A DNA stretch of 64,000 nt from JBBDYG01 sp040901765. Lineage in GTDB: Bacteria > Planctomycetota > Planctomycetia > Pirellulales > Lacipirellulaceae. The stretch lies in NCBI GenBank assembly GCA_040901765.1, contig JBBDYG010000124.1, forward strand, positions 1 through 64,000, read 5' to 3'. Position 1 is the first letter of the stretch. Every line of letters begins with the position of its first letter. Below are positions 43,314 through 52,391 of the stretch, piece after piece. The notes beneath the pieces are model-generated. The model was given only the letters and a program-made list of their open reading frames with translations. It was not told where the DNA came from and did not search any database. The translations under genes were made by a program, and so were the position numbers.

Positions 43314-44307
43314 TTCCCGCGGCCCACGCCTGGAAAAGTGCGAAAATACCGGCAAATGCGGCTAGGATTCCAGTTGTAGGCTCGGGGACGGCGGTGGAGC
43401 CGATGGCGGCCCCGGAGCCGACAATGGTGCCGAAGTTGGCTCGCCAGTGTTGGTAGTCGGCCGTGTCGATGATGCCGTTGCCGCTGCCGTCGGCGCCGGT
43501 GAACGGCGTGAGGCCCGTGGCGCCGAGGGTGTTTCGCCAGACGGTGTAGTCGGCGGCATCGACGACGCCGTTGCCGTTGTAGTCTCCGCTGCTGCCCGGC
43601 ACGAGATTGGTGCGGACGATCGAAGTGACGGTGGTGTTGGCAAACAGTGATGTCTGACCGGCGACAGAATTGGTGCCAACTGTGGTGAAGACGGAGCCGA
43701 AGTTGTCTTCCTCGGCGTAAAAGCCGGGTTGTTTGTTGACGGCAAACGTGCCGCTGGCGAGGATGGCGGCGGCGCTCCACGCGGGGCTACTGAACACATC
43801 GCCAGTAGCCCACGGAACGCCGCTGATGCCGGTGAGGGAAGTGATATTGGGGCCGATGGAATTCTGAGCGGGCGGCTTTCCCGGATAGAGGGGCGAACCG
43901 TTGGTGAGCGTGCCGACGCCGTAGAACAGGCCCTCCTGATCGCCGCCCGTGGGAAACAGTGGGGCTTGGCCGACGATGACCTCAACGTACGACGGCGTAG
44001 TGACCGCCGCGAGGTTGTAGAAGCCGGCGCAGCCCGAGACAAAGCTACCCGAGCAGGGATCGCTATTGACGATGCCCCGCGGGGCGACGTTGGTCACCGG
44101 CGCGATGATGCCCGTGAGGTAAGCGTCAACGGCAACGATGCCGAAGTGGGTGCTCTTGCCGACCAGTTGCCACGTGCCGCCCGAATTGGGATTGCTCGGC
44201 GAGGCGTACAGCACGTTGAGGCTGAGATCAATTTGCTGCGCGGGCACCGGCGCAGCGGCCAACCCGAGCAGTACGAGAATTGTCAAAAACCGGGCTAAAC
44301 AGATCAT
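43294..44307 (-). CDS. PEP-CTERM protein with dockerin-like repeats
   Basis: This 337-residue protein has a signal peptide (FLTILVLLGLAAAPVPAQ). A domain of about 220 residues that I do not recognise follows, then GDYNGNGVVDAADYTVWRN and GADGSGNGIIDTADYQHWR, two calcium-loop repeats. The tail VPEPTTGILAAFAGIFALF with AAGRLGTRS is an atypical sorting signal: the basic end is short and lies in repeat DNA. I start it at Met 44307; the frame opens much earlier without coding character. Confidence 0.85.
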   Translation of the reverse strand: MICLARFLTILVLLGLAAAPVPAQQIDLSLNVLYASPSNPNSGGTWQLVGKSTHFGIVAVDAYLTGIIAPVTNVAPRGIVNSDPCSGSFVSGCAGFYNLAAVTTPSYVEVIVGQAPLFPTGGDQEGLFYGVGTLTNGSPLYPGKPPAQNSIGPNITSLTGISGVPWATGDVFSSPAWSAAAILASGTFAVNKQPGFYAEEDNFGSVFTTVGTNSVAGQTSLFANTTVTSIVRTNLVPGSSGDYNGNGVVDAADYTVWRNTLGATGLTPFTGADGSGNGIIDTADYQHWRANFGTIVGSGAAIGSTAVPEPTTGILAAFAGIFALFQAWAAGRLGTRS

Positions 44308-44667
44308 GCTCGACGGCTCCGGGTGAATATCCACGGCAGAAGGGGAGATGGATGCCTTGCTGGCGCTGCGGGCTTGCTGCACGAATCCCGTGGGAAGCTC
44401 TGTTCCGTAAAGTTTCCCCAATTCCACACCAACCCTTAGTGTACCCACGATTACAAGCGTCACAAGGAAGTTTTTGGGGGAGGGGCTGGGGGCTGGGAGA
44501 ATGGTGCTGGGGGCAAAGCAGGCAGGCACAGCCTGCCCTACGGGGGCCGCGCTGGTTCGCTAACCGGAACAGGTGGAATTCCAGCGACGAAAAAATCTTC
44601 TCGACAAGGCAGAATTCCGGTTGTAGCGTTGACTGGCAACGGCCAAATCGACGAAAACAGGGGGGTT

Positions 44668-44758
44668 GGCTATCGGCCGTCGGCTATCGGCCAGATGGTG
44701 CGGGGTCGCGAGACCCAGCACAACATGTTTCTGGCCGAAAGCCGACAGCCGATAGCCG
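44668..44758. repeat. GGCTATCGGC-type long hairpin, copy 2
   Basis: GGCTATCGGCCGTCGGC and TCGGCCAGA face TCTGGCCGAAAGCC and GACAGCCGATAGCC. The loop contains GTGCGGGGTCGCGAGACCC, a hairpin that recurs at 44935. It lies between divergent genes. Confidence 0.75.
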
Positions 44759-44924
44759 AAGGCCTCTTCAATCCCCTTCACCCCGTATAAGGAGCCTTTA
44801 TTGACGCCGTCGTTTTTCCAAATCCTTGGTTCCTCTTTTCAATTTTTCGGGGCGCAAGGAGCTGGGAGCGGTCGGGCGGGCTGGTGGTTGAGCTTTGCAT
44901 GCCACCTTGGGTTGTTTGGACGTG

Positions 44925-45133
44925 TTCGATGCCGGTGCGGGGTCGGGAGACCCGCGCACAACTCGATCTCACGGTAGCGAACATCGGTCCTGCGACCGAA
45001 CTCCTCCAGCGGAACTAGGCACAAGGCAATCACACGCCACGGTCGAAACGCTCCGCGCTCCGCCGCGCGGTTTCGATTCACAACACAATTCACTATTTGA
45101 CCCGTCTCGAGCGTGCTCGAGGCGGGTTTTTTT
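44925..45133 (+). ncRNA. candidate structured non-coding RNA
   Basis: No gene fits here, yet four strong stems occur in order. They are GTGCGGGGTC with GACCCGCGCAC, CGGTC-CTGC-GACCG, TCGAAACGCTCCGCG with CGCGCGGTTTCGA, and a terminator stem ending in seven T. The first stem resembles part of the repeat at 44700, so some of this may be repeat DNA. No 6S, SRP, RNase P or tmRNA hallmark is visible. The 5' end is a guess. Confidence 0.35.
45101..45133 (+). terminator. strong rho-independent terminator
   Basis: CCCGTCTCGAGC and GCTCGAGGCGGG pair over 12 positions with one G-T wobble, followed by TTTTTTT. No protein gene on the plus strand ends upstream, which is the main reason to suspect an RNA gene here. 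Confidence 0.85.
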
Positions 45134-45274
45134 GTTGGGGGGGCGAGGGTTGAGGAACGAGGAGCGAGAACGAATTCCGATTGCTCAATCGCGGGCCATG
45201 CGGGATGATTGGAGTTAGCGGCTGTCGGCGTTCACCACTCTCGCTCCTCGCTCCTCATCCCTGACTCCTCCCCC

Positions 45275-47977
45275 ATGTCCGAATTGATCACCTTTGTGTT
45301 CACCGACATCGTGGGGTCAGTCGATTTGAAGCGGCAAATGCCGGGGCGCAGCGACATGGAGCGCGACGAGGCGTATGTCGCGCAGATTCTCACGCCGCAC
45401 CGCGAGCGGATCGAGTCGGACTTGGCGCGGTTGGGCGGGCGGGTGGTTTCGACGGCGGGCGACGGGCACTTTCTGGTGTTTCGCGACACGACCCGGGCGG
45501 CCCGCTGGACGGTGGGCGTCGAGGAGAGCCATCGCGATGCGGCGCTGCGAACGCCGGGCGGAGCAGCGGTGGCCGTGCGAATGAGTTTGCACGTGGGCGT
45601 GCCGCAGCAAGACCCAGCCGACCCAGACAATTTTATCGGCAAGGCGGTCGATTATGCCGCGCGGCTGAATGACTACGCGACGGGCGGACAGATTCTGCTG
45701 TCGCGATCGGCGGTGGCGATTCTCGAGGATGCCGGTCTCGATGGGGTTCGATTTCACCGCCACGGCCGGCGCGAGCTGCGGGGCATCGGCCCCGTTGAAG
45801 TACATGAATTGGTGTACGACGCCGCGGGTGCGCGGCCGACGCGCTCGACGCCGCGCGACGAGCGACCGCGCGAATGGACGGTGCTGCCCGCGACGCAAGG
45901 ACTGACGGAGTTCGCCGCTGGGCGCGGCCGGGCGCAGGTCGCGGCGCCGCCGATGCGCAAGATTGGCAACTACGAGCTTGACACGCTGCTAGGCAGCGGC
46001 GGAATGGGCGACGTGTATAAAGCGCGCCACGCGCAGTTCGGCCGCGCGCGGGCCGTGAAGATCATCAAGAGCCACTTCGTCGAAGGCGGCCAGCACGAAG
46101 TGATTCGCCGCTTCTATCAGGAGATCAAGGCGGTCGGGCAACTCGAGCATCCCAACGTGGTGGTGGCGATTGACTCATCAACACCGAATGACAGTACCCA
46201 CTACTTGGTGATGGAGTTTGTCGATGGGGTAAGCGCCGAACAGTTGATCGCCGAACACGGGCCGCTCCGGGCCACCGATGCGTGCGAGATCGCTCGGCAG
46301 GCGGCCGTCGGGTTGCAGTACATCCACCAGCAAGGGATGGTGCATCGCGACATCAAACCGTCGAACCTGATGCTGACGCTTGTGGAACCGACGGCGCTGT
46401 CGGGCGCGACTCCGCCGCTGAGCGAAGCGGCTGCGCTGCAGGTGCCGGTGGTCAAGATTCTGGATTTAGGGCTGGCGCTATTGGTCGGCGACGACCAACA
46501 ACGGCTGACGCGCGTCGACCACCGGGCGATGGGGACCGGCATGTATATGTCGCCCGAGCAGTGGCGGACGACGAGCGTCGATATTCGCGCCGACATTTAT
46601 AGCTTGGGTTGCACTCTGTACCACTTGCTGGCGGGCCGGCCGCCGTTTTTCGATTCGGACTTGCGACCGGAAAAGGCGCACGAGAAGAGCGCGGTGCCGC
46701 CGATTGTCGATCGCGAGCCATTGCCGCGCGGATTGTGGGAAGTTCTTCAGCGGATGCTGGCCAAGCGGCCGGAAGATCGTTACGCCACGCCGGCGGAGGT
46801 GGCTGCGGCGCTGGCGCCGTTCACGGCCGACCACCATCTAGCGGAGTTAGTCGAGAAGCATCGTCGATTGGGCGCCGGCGATCCGACGCGGCACAACGCG
46901 GAGGCGGAGACGCAGGCTCGCACGCATCGCGATTCGGAAACGCGGGAAGGTTCGTCTCCCCGCCCTGCCCCGTCGTGGATCGATGCGCCAACTTCACGAT
47001 GGTGGCGCCTTGCGGCGGTGCTGGGCCTGCTGGCGGCGGTCGGGGTCGCAACCTGGTTGGCCAACCTGGCCCGCGAGCGGCGTCACTCGCTGGTCGAATC
47101 GCGACGCAGCACGCTCGTGACGTCGGCCCGTTATGCGGCCGACGCGGTCGCCCGACAGATCTCGGATCGGTTCGAGTTGCTTCAGCGATTGAGCGATGAC
47201 AACGAGCTGCGCGCCGCGATGACGGCGGTGGATGCCGACCCCGACAACGAGCAATTCTGGAAGCCCGTGCAGGATTGGGTGATGCGGCAAAAGTCGGCGC
47301 ATGACGAGGAGATTGCGGCGGAGAGTTGGTTCGTGACCGATCGCCGGGGCGTGCAGATCGCCCGCTCCCCCGAGTCGGAAAGCATCGGCCAGCGTTATGC
47401 CCACCGCGATTATTTCCACGGCCGCGGGGCGATGTACGTTCCGCCCGCCGACGGCGAGGCCGCTCCGATTGCGGGTCCACATCAGTCGGCCGTTTATTCT
47501 AGTACAACGACCAAGGCGCTGAAGGTCGCGTTTTCCGTGCCCGTCACCGACGGCACCAAGCAGAATCCGCAGGTGCTGGGCGTGCTGGCGATGTCGGTCG
47601 ATCTGGGCGAGTTCAACGTGCTCGAAGAAAAGCTGCAGCGCCCGCTCGAAGTGGTGCTCGTGGACCTGCGGCAAGACAACGTCGAAGCGACGGGGCAGCG
47701 CGGCCTGTTGCTACATCATCGAGAATTGGACCGCTATCAATCGTCAGCGCATCCGCTGCGGCTAACGCCAGATCTGCTGGAGGAAATCGACACGCAGCTC
47801 TCCGCCAGCCGCACGCGGACCGAGTCAACGAAGTGGATCGTCGAGAACTACCTCGACCTATTGCAGCGCAACGATACGCTCTACTGGGGCGCGGTGGAGC
47901 CAGTTGTCATCGCCGGCCGCAATCTGCCGAGCGAGACGAAGTGGTTGGTGATGGTGCAGGAGCCGGTGGGGAAGTGA
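45275..47977 (+). CDS. class III cyclase, Ser/Thr kinase and extracytoplasmic sensor fusion
   Basis: This 900-residue protein joins three parts. Residues 1-180 are a class III nucleotide cyclase (VFTDIVGSVDLKR, GDGHFLVF, GKAVDYAARLNDYA). Residues 232-520 are a protein kinase: GSGGMGDVYKARH, AVKIIK, HRDIKPSN (about 357), DLGLA in place of DFG, and SPEQW. A helix at about 578-600 leads to a Cache-like sensor (TSARYAADAVARQISDRFELLQRLS, WFVTDRRGVQIARS, DYFHGRG). The cyclase metal Asps are present; the usual N of VNxAAR is D. It may link an outside signal to cAMP and phosphorylation. Confidence 0.9.
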   Translation: MSELITFVFTDIVGSVDLKRQMPGRSDMERDEAYVAQILTPHRERIESDLARLGGRVVSTAGDGHFLVFRDTTRAARWTVGVEESHRDAALRTPGGAAVAVRMSLHVGVPQQDPADPDNFIGKAVDYAARLNDYATGGQILLSRSAVAILEDAGLDGVRFHRHGRRELRGIGPVEVHELVYDAAGARPTRSTPRDERPREWTVLPATQGLTEFAAGRGRAQVAAPPMRKIGNYELDTLLGSGGMGDVYKARHAQFGRARAVKIIKSHFVEGGQHEVIRRFYQEIKAVGQLEHPNVVVAIDSSTPNDSTHYLVMEFVDGVSAEQLIAEHGPLRATDACEIARQAAVGLQYIHQQGMVHRDIKPSNLMLTLVEPTALSGATPPLSEAAALQVPVVKILDLGLALLVGDDQQRLTRVDHRAMGTGMYMSPEQWRTTSVDIRADIYSLGCTLYHLLAGRPPFFDSDLRPEKAHEKSAVPPIVDREPLPRGLWEVLQRMLAKRPEDRYATPAEVAAALAPFTADHHLAELVEKHRRLGAGDPTRHNAEAETQARTHRDSETREGSSPRPAPSWIDAPTSRWWRLAAVLGLLAAVGVATWLANLARERRHSLVESRRSTLVTSARYAADAVARQISDRFELLQRLSDDNELRAAMTAVDADPDNEQFWKPVQDWVMRQKSAHDEEIAAESWFVTDRRGVQIARSPESESIGQRYAHRDYFHGRGAMYVPPADGEAAPIAGPHQSAVYSSTTTKALKVAFSVPVTDGTKQNPQVLGVLAMSVDLGEFNVLEEKLQRPLEVVLVDLRQDNVEATGQRGLLLHHRELDRYQSSAHPLRLTPDLLEEIDTQLSASRTRTESTKWIVENYLDLLQRNDTLYWGAVEPVVIAGRNLPSETKWLVMVQEPVGK

Positions 47978-48031
47978 GGTGGGAATGACGAAGCACGAAT
48001 GACGAATGCATAGGATCGAAATAGGGCCAAT

Positions 48032-48232
48032 ATGACTTTTAATTTGACTCCTGCCGGTTATGTGCAAACGAAAGTCAAACTCCAGAAACTGGAAGAGCGC
48101 TTGCGACAATTGCGTGATCGTAGCGATCTTTCCGCGGTTCATTTGGCCGAGGCCCGCCGGTCGTACGAGCAAATGATTGGACAGTATCGCCAAGAAATAA
48201 AACTCTATGAAGTACGATTGAACGAAAGATAG
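48032..48232 (+). CDS. small coiled-coil protein
   Basis: This 66-residue protein is almost entirely helical with heptads (VKLQKLEERLRQLRDRS, YEQMIGQYRQEIKLYE). It has no signal or Cys. AGGGCC precedes the ATG. It follows the kinase fusion by 54 bases, across a GAATGACGAAGCACGAATGAC repeat-like stretch. The function is unknown. Confidence 0.6.
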   Translation: MTFNLTPAGYVQTKVKLQKLEERLRQLRDRSDLSAVHLAEARRSYEQMIGQYRQEIKLYEVRLNER

Positions 48233-48299
48233 CAGATACAAATCAGCTCGCAGACTGAACGTCAAGGAATTGAATGCAGCGCGTCGCAAGCGAGCGCGG

Positions 48300-49289
48300 C
48301 TAAGGTGCGGAGTGGCGGACTGCCCAGGCGTCGATGATGGCCGCGATGGCGTGCTGCACGAGAATGGCAACCACGATAAACAGGATCGCCGACGGCTGGT
48401 CGTGAAGCATTGCGCCGCCAAGCGCTAGCGCCAGGCCATTGTGCTTCATGCTCAGGCCAAACATCAGCGCCACGTGGGTGGACCGATCGAGTTTGGCGAG
48501 GCGAGTCACCAGCCACGCCGAGCCAAGTCCGACCAAGTTCATCGCAATCGACAGCACCACGACAACCGCCAGCAGCGCGGGCTGCGGTCGTTCGACGAGC
48601 GAAGCGTTGGCGTAGTTGAGGGCGAGCAAGCAGACGGAGCTTACCACCAATGCGCCGGGCACGAAGCGTGTCGTTTTTCGACTACCGAGCAACAGGCGAC
48701 AACCGAACCCCGCCGCGGTTGGCAGCAGCACCCAGACGATGAAGACGTCGCTTGAGAAATGAGCCACCAATTCGTTGACCCGCACCGCTTGGCCGTCCGC
48801 CAGCGACCAACCCATGAGTTTTAAGAGTTGCGGCGTGATCCAGGGGTTGAGTACGATCGAGAGCACGACTAGCGCGAGTCCCCAGCCGAGGTTGCCGCGC
48901 GACTGTTGAGTCCAAGCGACCGAAGAATTGGCGACCGGCATTGCGGCGACAATCGCCATGCCCAGAAGCGGTCCGGTAGTGAGGCCCGCATCGGGCAGCA
49001 GGGCGCCAGCCACGAGAACCAGCAGTACCGGTCCGATCCAGACCGCCGCGAGCGCCATCGCTACGGCGGCGGGATGTCGAATCACTTGGCGCAGTTGAGT
49101 GACGTCGAGCGACAGAGCCGCGGAAAACAGAATCACGGCCAATAGGAACAAAGGCAAACGCGGTACGCCAGCCCAAGCAGGCCAGCCGGGGATCTCCAGC
49201 ATGTTCCGAGCAAGCTCCGGCTGCGGCCAAACGAGCGCCACCGCATAACACGCCAGCAGGAGCCAGGGAAAGTAACGCCGGATCGCCAT
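48300..49289 (-). CDS. bile acid:sodium symporter-family (BASS/SBF-like) transporter
   Basis: This 329-residue membrane protein has nine or ten helices. Family features are the paired halves around AAMPVANSSVAWTQQSRGN and FGLSMKHNGLALALGGAML, the crossing regions that bind sodium and substrate in BASS transporters. The substrate may be an organic anion; it is not predictable here. It has no operon partner. The nearest upstream element is a GGCTATCGGC hairpin. Confidence 0.85.
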   Translation of the reverse strand: MAIRRYFPWLLLACYAVALVWPQPELARNMLEIPGWPAWAGVPRLPLFLLAVILFSAALSLDVTQLRQVIRHPAAVAMALAAVWIGPVLLVLVAGALLPDAGLTTGPLLGMAIVAAMPVANSSVAWTQQSRGNLGWGLALVVLSIVLNPWITPQLLKLMGWSLADGQAVRVNELVAHFSSDVFIVWVLLPTAAGFGCRLLLGSRKTTRFVPGALVVSSVCLLALNYANASLVERPQPALLAVVVVLSIAMNLVGLGSAWLVTRLAKLDRSTHVALMFGLSMKHNGLALALGGAMLHDQPSAILFIVVAILVQHAIAAIIDAWAVRHSAP

Positions 49290-49303
49290 AGGTTCGTACG
49301 ATA

Positions 49304-49390
49304 GGCTATCGGCTGTCGGCTCGGGGCTGTCGGCCAGAAGGCGACCAGTGTTTTCTCCGGCCGATAGCTGACAGCCAACAGCCGACAGCC
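49304..49390. repeat. GGCTATCGGC-type long hairpin, copy 3
   Basis: GGCTATCGGCTGTCGGC and GTCGGCCAGAAG face CCGGCCGATAGCTGACAGCC and GCCGACAGCC. It fills the 112 bases between the transporter start and the YceH gene stop. Confidence 0.75.
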
Positions 49391-49401
49391 TTTAACGCCG
49401 G

Positions 49402-50193
49402 TCAGTTACCAAGTTGGCGGTTCAGTGTCTCGAAGTCTTCCCGCAACGATTCGATGGCGGTTTGAAATTCTATTCGCAGCGCGACCATGTCGGCTCGCAA
49501 TGTGGCAACTTCGTCGCGCGACGCATCTACGCCGCTTGAGGCCACGCTACCCATCCGGGCGACCGACGCGGGAGCTACGGCTGCCGCGGTCGCCGGTGGT
49601 CGGTAAGCTGGCTCGAACGATGATTCGGCGGCGATGCTGCCAGCTTCGCGGCGGACTTTCTCAAGCTCGCGCGGCTGATACAGATTGTGGGTGACGACCG
49701 CTCCGCGGCCCGGCTCAGTGAGGTACAGAATCAGGTTCTTCGCTTGCAGACTGGCAAGCACAGGTTCCAGTTCCGTAAGCCCCTTGATTGGCTCCATGCG
49801 CGCCGCCCTGCCCCGCAGTTCACCGACTGTCTGCGCACCGCGAAGTAGTAACTCCGCCATTACCGCTAGTTCCACTTTCTCGACGCCGAGCCAATCGTAA
49901 GCATTGTGACGAAATCGCTCGACCCGGCTGCTGCCTTGCACGAACGTCACTGCTCCCTTTTGTCGCAAGGTGTCGAGGCCTTCCTCGGCTTGTTCGTCGT
50001 CCAACTGCATTTGCGGAAAGCGATTGTTTTTTTGGTTGCAACCGCTCCGCAGCGAGTTAAGCGACATGGGATAAACGTCGGGCGTGGTCTTCGCCTTTTC
50101 GATAAGCACGCCCAGCACGCGGCGTTCAATCGCCTCCAGCGGTTGCCAACGCGGGCCAGCGGGCGAGTCGTGCGGCGGGACGGGGACTTCCAT
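49402..50193 (-). CDS. YceH/DUF480-family protein
   Basis: This 263-residue protein has the tandem winged-helix DUF480 fold: VLGVLIEKAKTTPDVYPMSL, NSLRSGCNQKNNR and VELAVMAELLLRGAQTVGELRGRA are highly typical. A Pro/Ala linker and a short coiled coil end it (VATLRADMVALRIEFQTAIE). Its cellular role is unknown in the family; DNA binding is inferred. Met 50193 matches the family start. Confidence 0.92.
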   Translation of the reverse strand: MEVPVPPHDSPAGPRWQPLEAIERRVLGVLIEKAKTTPDVYPMSLNSLRSGCNQKNNRFPQMQLDDEQAEEGLDTLRQKGAVTFVQGSSRVERFRHNAYDWLGVEKVELAVMAELLLRGAQTVGELRGRAARMEPIKGLTELEPVLASLQAKNLILYLTEPGRGAVVTHNLYQPRELEKVRREAGSIAAESSFEPAYRPPATAAAVAPASVARMGSVASSGVDASRDEVATLRADMVALRIEFQTAIESLREDFETLNRQLGN

Positions 50194-50353
50194 GATGAGG
50201 TGCCTCGGTAGGAGCTTATGATGATGCCCTATGGTAGCCACGCCGACCGCGCAGCATCAAGGTCCGGGGTTTTGACCGGAGGTCAGCCGTCGCACTCGAT
50301 GCCTCGCGGAAGCGTAACGTCGTTCGTCTGTTCCGAACTCAATCGCGCGTCGA

Positions 50354-50574
50354 ATTCAAGCCGGAGGCTTGGCAGCAATTAGCCGGTGGTAAGCGCAGCG
50401 CCACCACCGGAATACGGAGCTTCGAGAAGGAGCACCCCGGAGGGTGTGCCAGCAAGCTCGTTCGAAAGTCGGTGTTGCTGCGATCCCTGCCGGGATTGTG
50501 AAGATTCGATCACGTTATCCGGTGGTGCGCTGCGCGACCACCGGCTAATGGCTGTCATCCCGCTGGGATGAAGA
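50354..50574 (+). repeat. about 220-bp multi-hairpin element, copy 2
   Basis: Same orientation as the copy at 6804. Left stem CCGGTGGT with ACCACCGG, terminal stem CATCCCGCTGGGATG. Relative to copy 1, several stem positions differ on both strands together (C-G to T-A). It occupies most of the 50194-50671 gap, which holds no gene. Confidence 0.9.
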
Positions 50575-50593
50575 GTTCGGCAACTACAAAAGA

Positions 50594-50621
50594 CCGAAGG
50601 CCGCCCGATGGCGGCCTTCGG
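50594..50621. terminator. hairpin terminator
   Basis: CCGAAGGCCGCC and GGCGGCCTTCGG form a perfect 12-bp stem with loop CGAT. On the minus strand TCTTTT follows, so it can end the porin transcript. Confidence 0.85.
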
Positions 50622-50671
50622 CTTTGTTGTTTTCGGTGCCCTTGCTTGCGCGGCGGGCTTTTGTTTCGTTC

Positions 50672-52063
50672 TTAATACGTGACGATCGCGTCGATGCCGA
50701 ACCAGGTCTGGTTGTAATCTTCGCCGAAGACGTTATCGAAGGCCACGTCCGAAGGGGTCCAGTCGTAACGAATTTCGGGGCGGATCACCAGGTTGGCGGT
50801 GGCGTGGTAGTTGAGGCCACCGGTGATGTCGTAGAACGAGGCGGGTTCGCCGACCAGCGCGTTGGTCTTCCACCATTCGAGGCGGCCACCAACGCTCCAG
50901 CAGTCGTTCAGCTTGTAGATCAGGTAGTTGGTGAGACCCCCCTCCTCGTTTGCAAACGTGGGGTCGGTGATGATGCCGTCGGTGTGGAGGTAGTCGCTCT
51001 GCGCGACCCAGGTCATGTTCTCCGTAAGGGTGAACAGGCCGACGATGTGTTGCGTGAAGCCGAACTCACCGCCCGAGCGCCAGCCCAAGTTGCCGATCGT
51101 GTTCATGTAAGTGAACGATATGTCGTCGCTCGGTTTATAGGTGAAGCCGCCGACGTAGGCGTTGCCCGACAGGAATTGGTCAAAGCCGGTGTCCCAGCCC
51201 AAGACCCAGCCGGCATAGAGGGTCATCGTGTCGGTGGCTTCGAACTGGGCCAATGCACCGGTGTGGGTAAAGGGTTCGCTATTGTAGTGGGTCAGCGTGT
51301 GGCTGTAGAAGAAATTGCCCGTGTCGGGAATCACTTCATATCCGACGGGCGTGAAGAAATGACCCACCTTCATCTTCACGTCGCCGCGGGCCACTTCGCC
51401 GTAGGCCTGCGGCATGGCAAAGGCGTACGGACCGTGATCGAGCGAGGCGTCCCAGGAGCCTTGGTTCTTGCCGAACACCGGCTCGAAGCTGCGGGGATTG
51501 CCGTACGACTGGGCCGCATGGCCGTGGACACCATACATCGCGTCGAAGCGGTACCCAAAGTCGGTATTGCAGCCATCCGACTCGGCCACCTTCTCGACGT
51601 AGAGCCAGGCCTGATCGAGGTTGAGTTTATTCGGCAGGTCGTTGAAGGAGAGCGAGTCGCCGTCGTTAAAGGAGAGCCGCTCGTGATTGTCGTAATAGCC
51701 CATCGAGATCCAGCCGCCGTAGTTCGGGCCGTCGCAGCAGGGGGTGAGCCAATCCTTGAGGGTCCACGGCTCGCCCAAGCAGCAGGGGCCGAACAGGCCG
51801 CAACCACCGTCGCTGTAGCCGCAGCAATCGCCGCAGCCAACATCACCGCAAGCATCGCAGCAGCCCGGTTCGCACGTTTCGCAGCAAGCGTCGTCGGTTG
51901 ACTCTTCGTCCGCCTCACCCTCAATAGCAGGCTCAGTGGCCGCGTCTTCCGAATTCACCAGACGATAGTCGTAGTCGAATGCGGATTGCACTGCCGTTTG
52001 GCCGCAGGCGGAACTACCGATGGCCACGACGGCGAGGCCGATTGTCCATTTCACCACGTTCAC
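50672..52063 (-). CDS. BBP2-like outer-membrane porin with Cys-rich N-terminus
   Basis: This 463-residue protein starts at GTG 52063, with AAGGAG eight bases upstream. A signal peptide (WTIGLAVVAIGSSACG) precedes an acidic, Cys-rich stretch of about 55 residues (CCETCEPGCC, CGDCCGY, CCLGEPW). Sixteen or so beta strands follow with aromatic girdles (KMKVGHFFTPVGYEVIP), ending DAIVTY. It resembles the planctomycete BBP2 porin family. The Cys region may be disulfide-linked in the wall. The first Met upstream would give an unlikely N-terminus. Confidence 0.88.
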   Translation of the reverse strand: MNVVKWTIGLAVVAIGSSACGQTAVQSAFDYDYRLVNSEDAATEPAIEGEADEESTDDACCETCEPGCCDACGDVGCGDCCGYSDGGCGLFGPCCLGEPWTLKDWLTPCCDGPNYGGWISMGYYDNHERLSFNDGDSLSFNDLPNKLNLDQAWLYVEKVAESDGCNTDFGYRFDAMYGVHGHAAQSYGNPRSFEPVFGKNQGSWDASLDHGPYAFAMPQAYGEVARGDVKMKVGHFFTPVGYEVIPDTGNFFYSHTLTHYNSEPFTHTGALAQFEATDTMTLYAGWVLGWDTGFDQFLSGNAYVGGFTYKPSDDISFTYMNTIGNLGWRSGGEFGFTQHIVGLFTLTENMTWVAQSDYLHTDGIITDPTFANEEGGLTNYLIYKLNDCWSVGGRLEWWKTNALVGEPASFYDITGGLNYHATANLVIRPEIRYDWTPSDVAFDNVFGEDYNQTWFGIDAIVTY

Positions 52064-52301
52064 AGTACTGACTCCTTCGTGTGGGGAACGCTTGCGGGGC
52101 AGCGTGCGCGCAAACGATATAAGAGATAGCGGACTCACATTCCGCGACCCCTGTCGCCGGCAGTCGTCCGCCAAGATCAACCAACCGCCTCACCACTTGT
52201 ATCGACGCGGTGTTCGGACCGGATGTATCGGCAAGCGCTATTCAGGGAAAAAGAGTGGCCTAGATTCACGAAAACTTGGCAATCTGTTCCGCTTGGGAGA
52301 A

Positions 52302-52391
52302 GCGTAGGCCGGGTTTTCCGGCCTGACGCAGCGCGGGAACGGATCAAGGAAAATTTTCGCGGGGTTCTGTCAGGCGAAGCCTGACCTACGG
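52302..52391. repeat. GTAGGC/CCTGAC inverted repeat
   Basis: CGTAGGCCGGGTTTTCCGGCCTGAC on the left and GTCAGGCGAAGCCTGACCTACGG on the right are each hairpins and also pair with each other. The right arm overlaps the stop region of the DUF4190 gene. Related short copies occur near 15700 and 44520. The gap 52064-52301 holds no other feature I can support. Confidence 0.65.

Noticed and set aside
50624..51901. 425-codon plus-strand open frame opposite the porin
   Set aside because: The porin has a ribosome site, signal peptide and beta strands. The opposite frame is Val/Gly/Ala-rich without motifs and crosses the terminator region.
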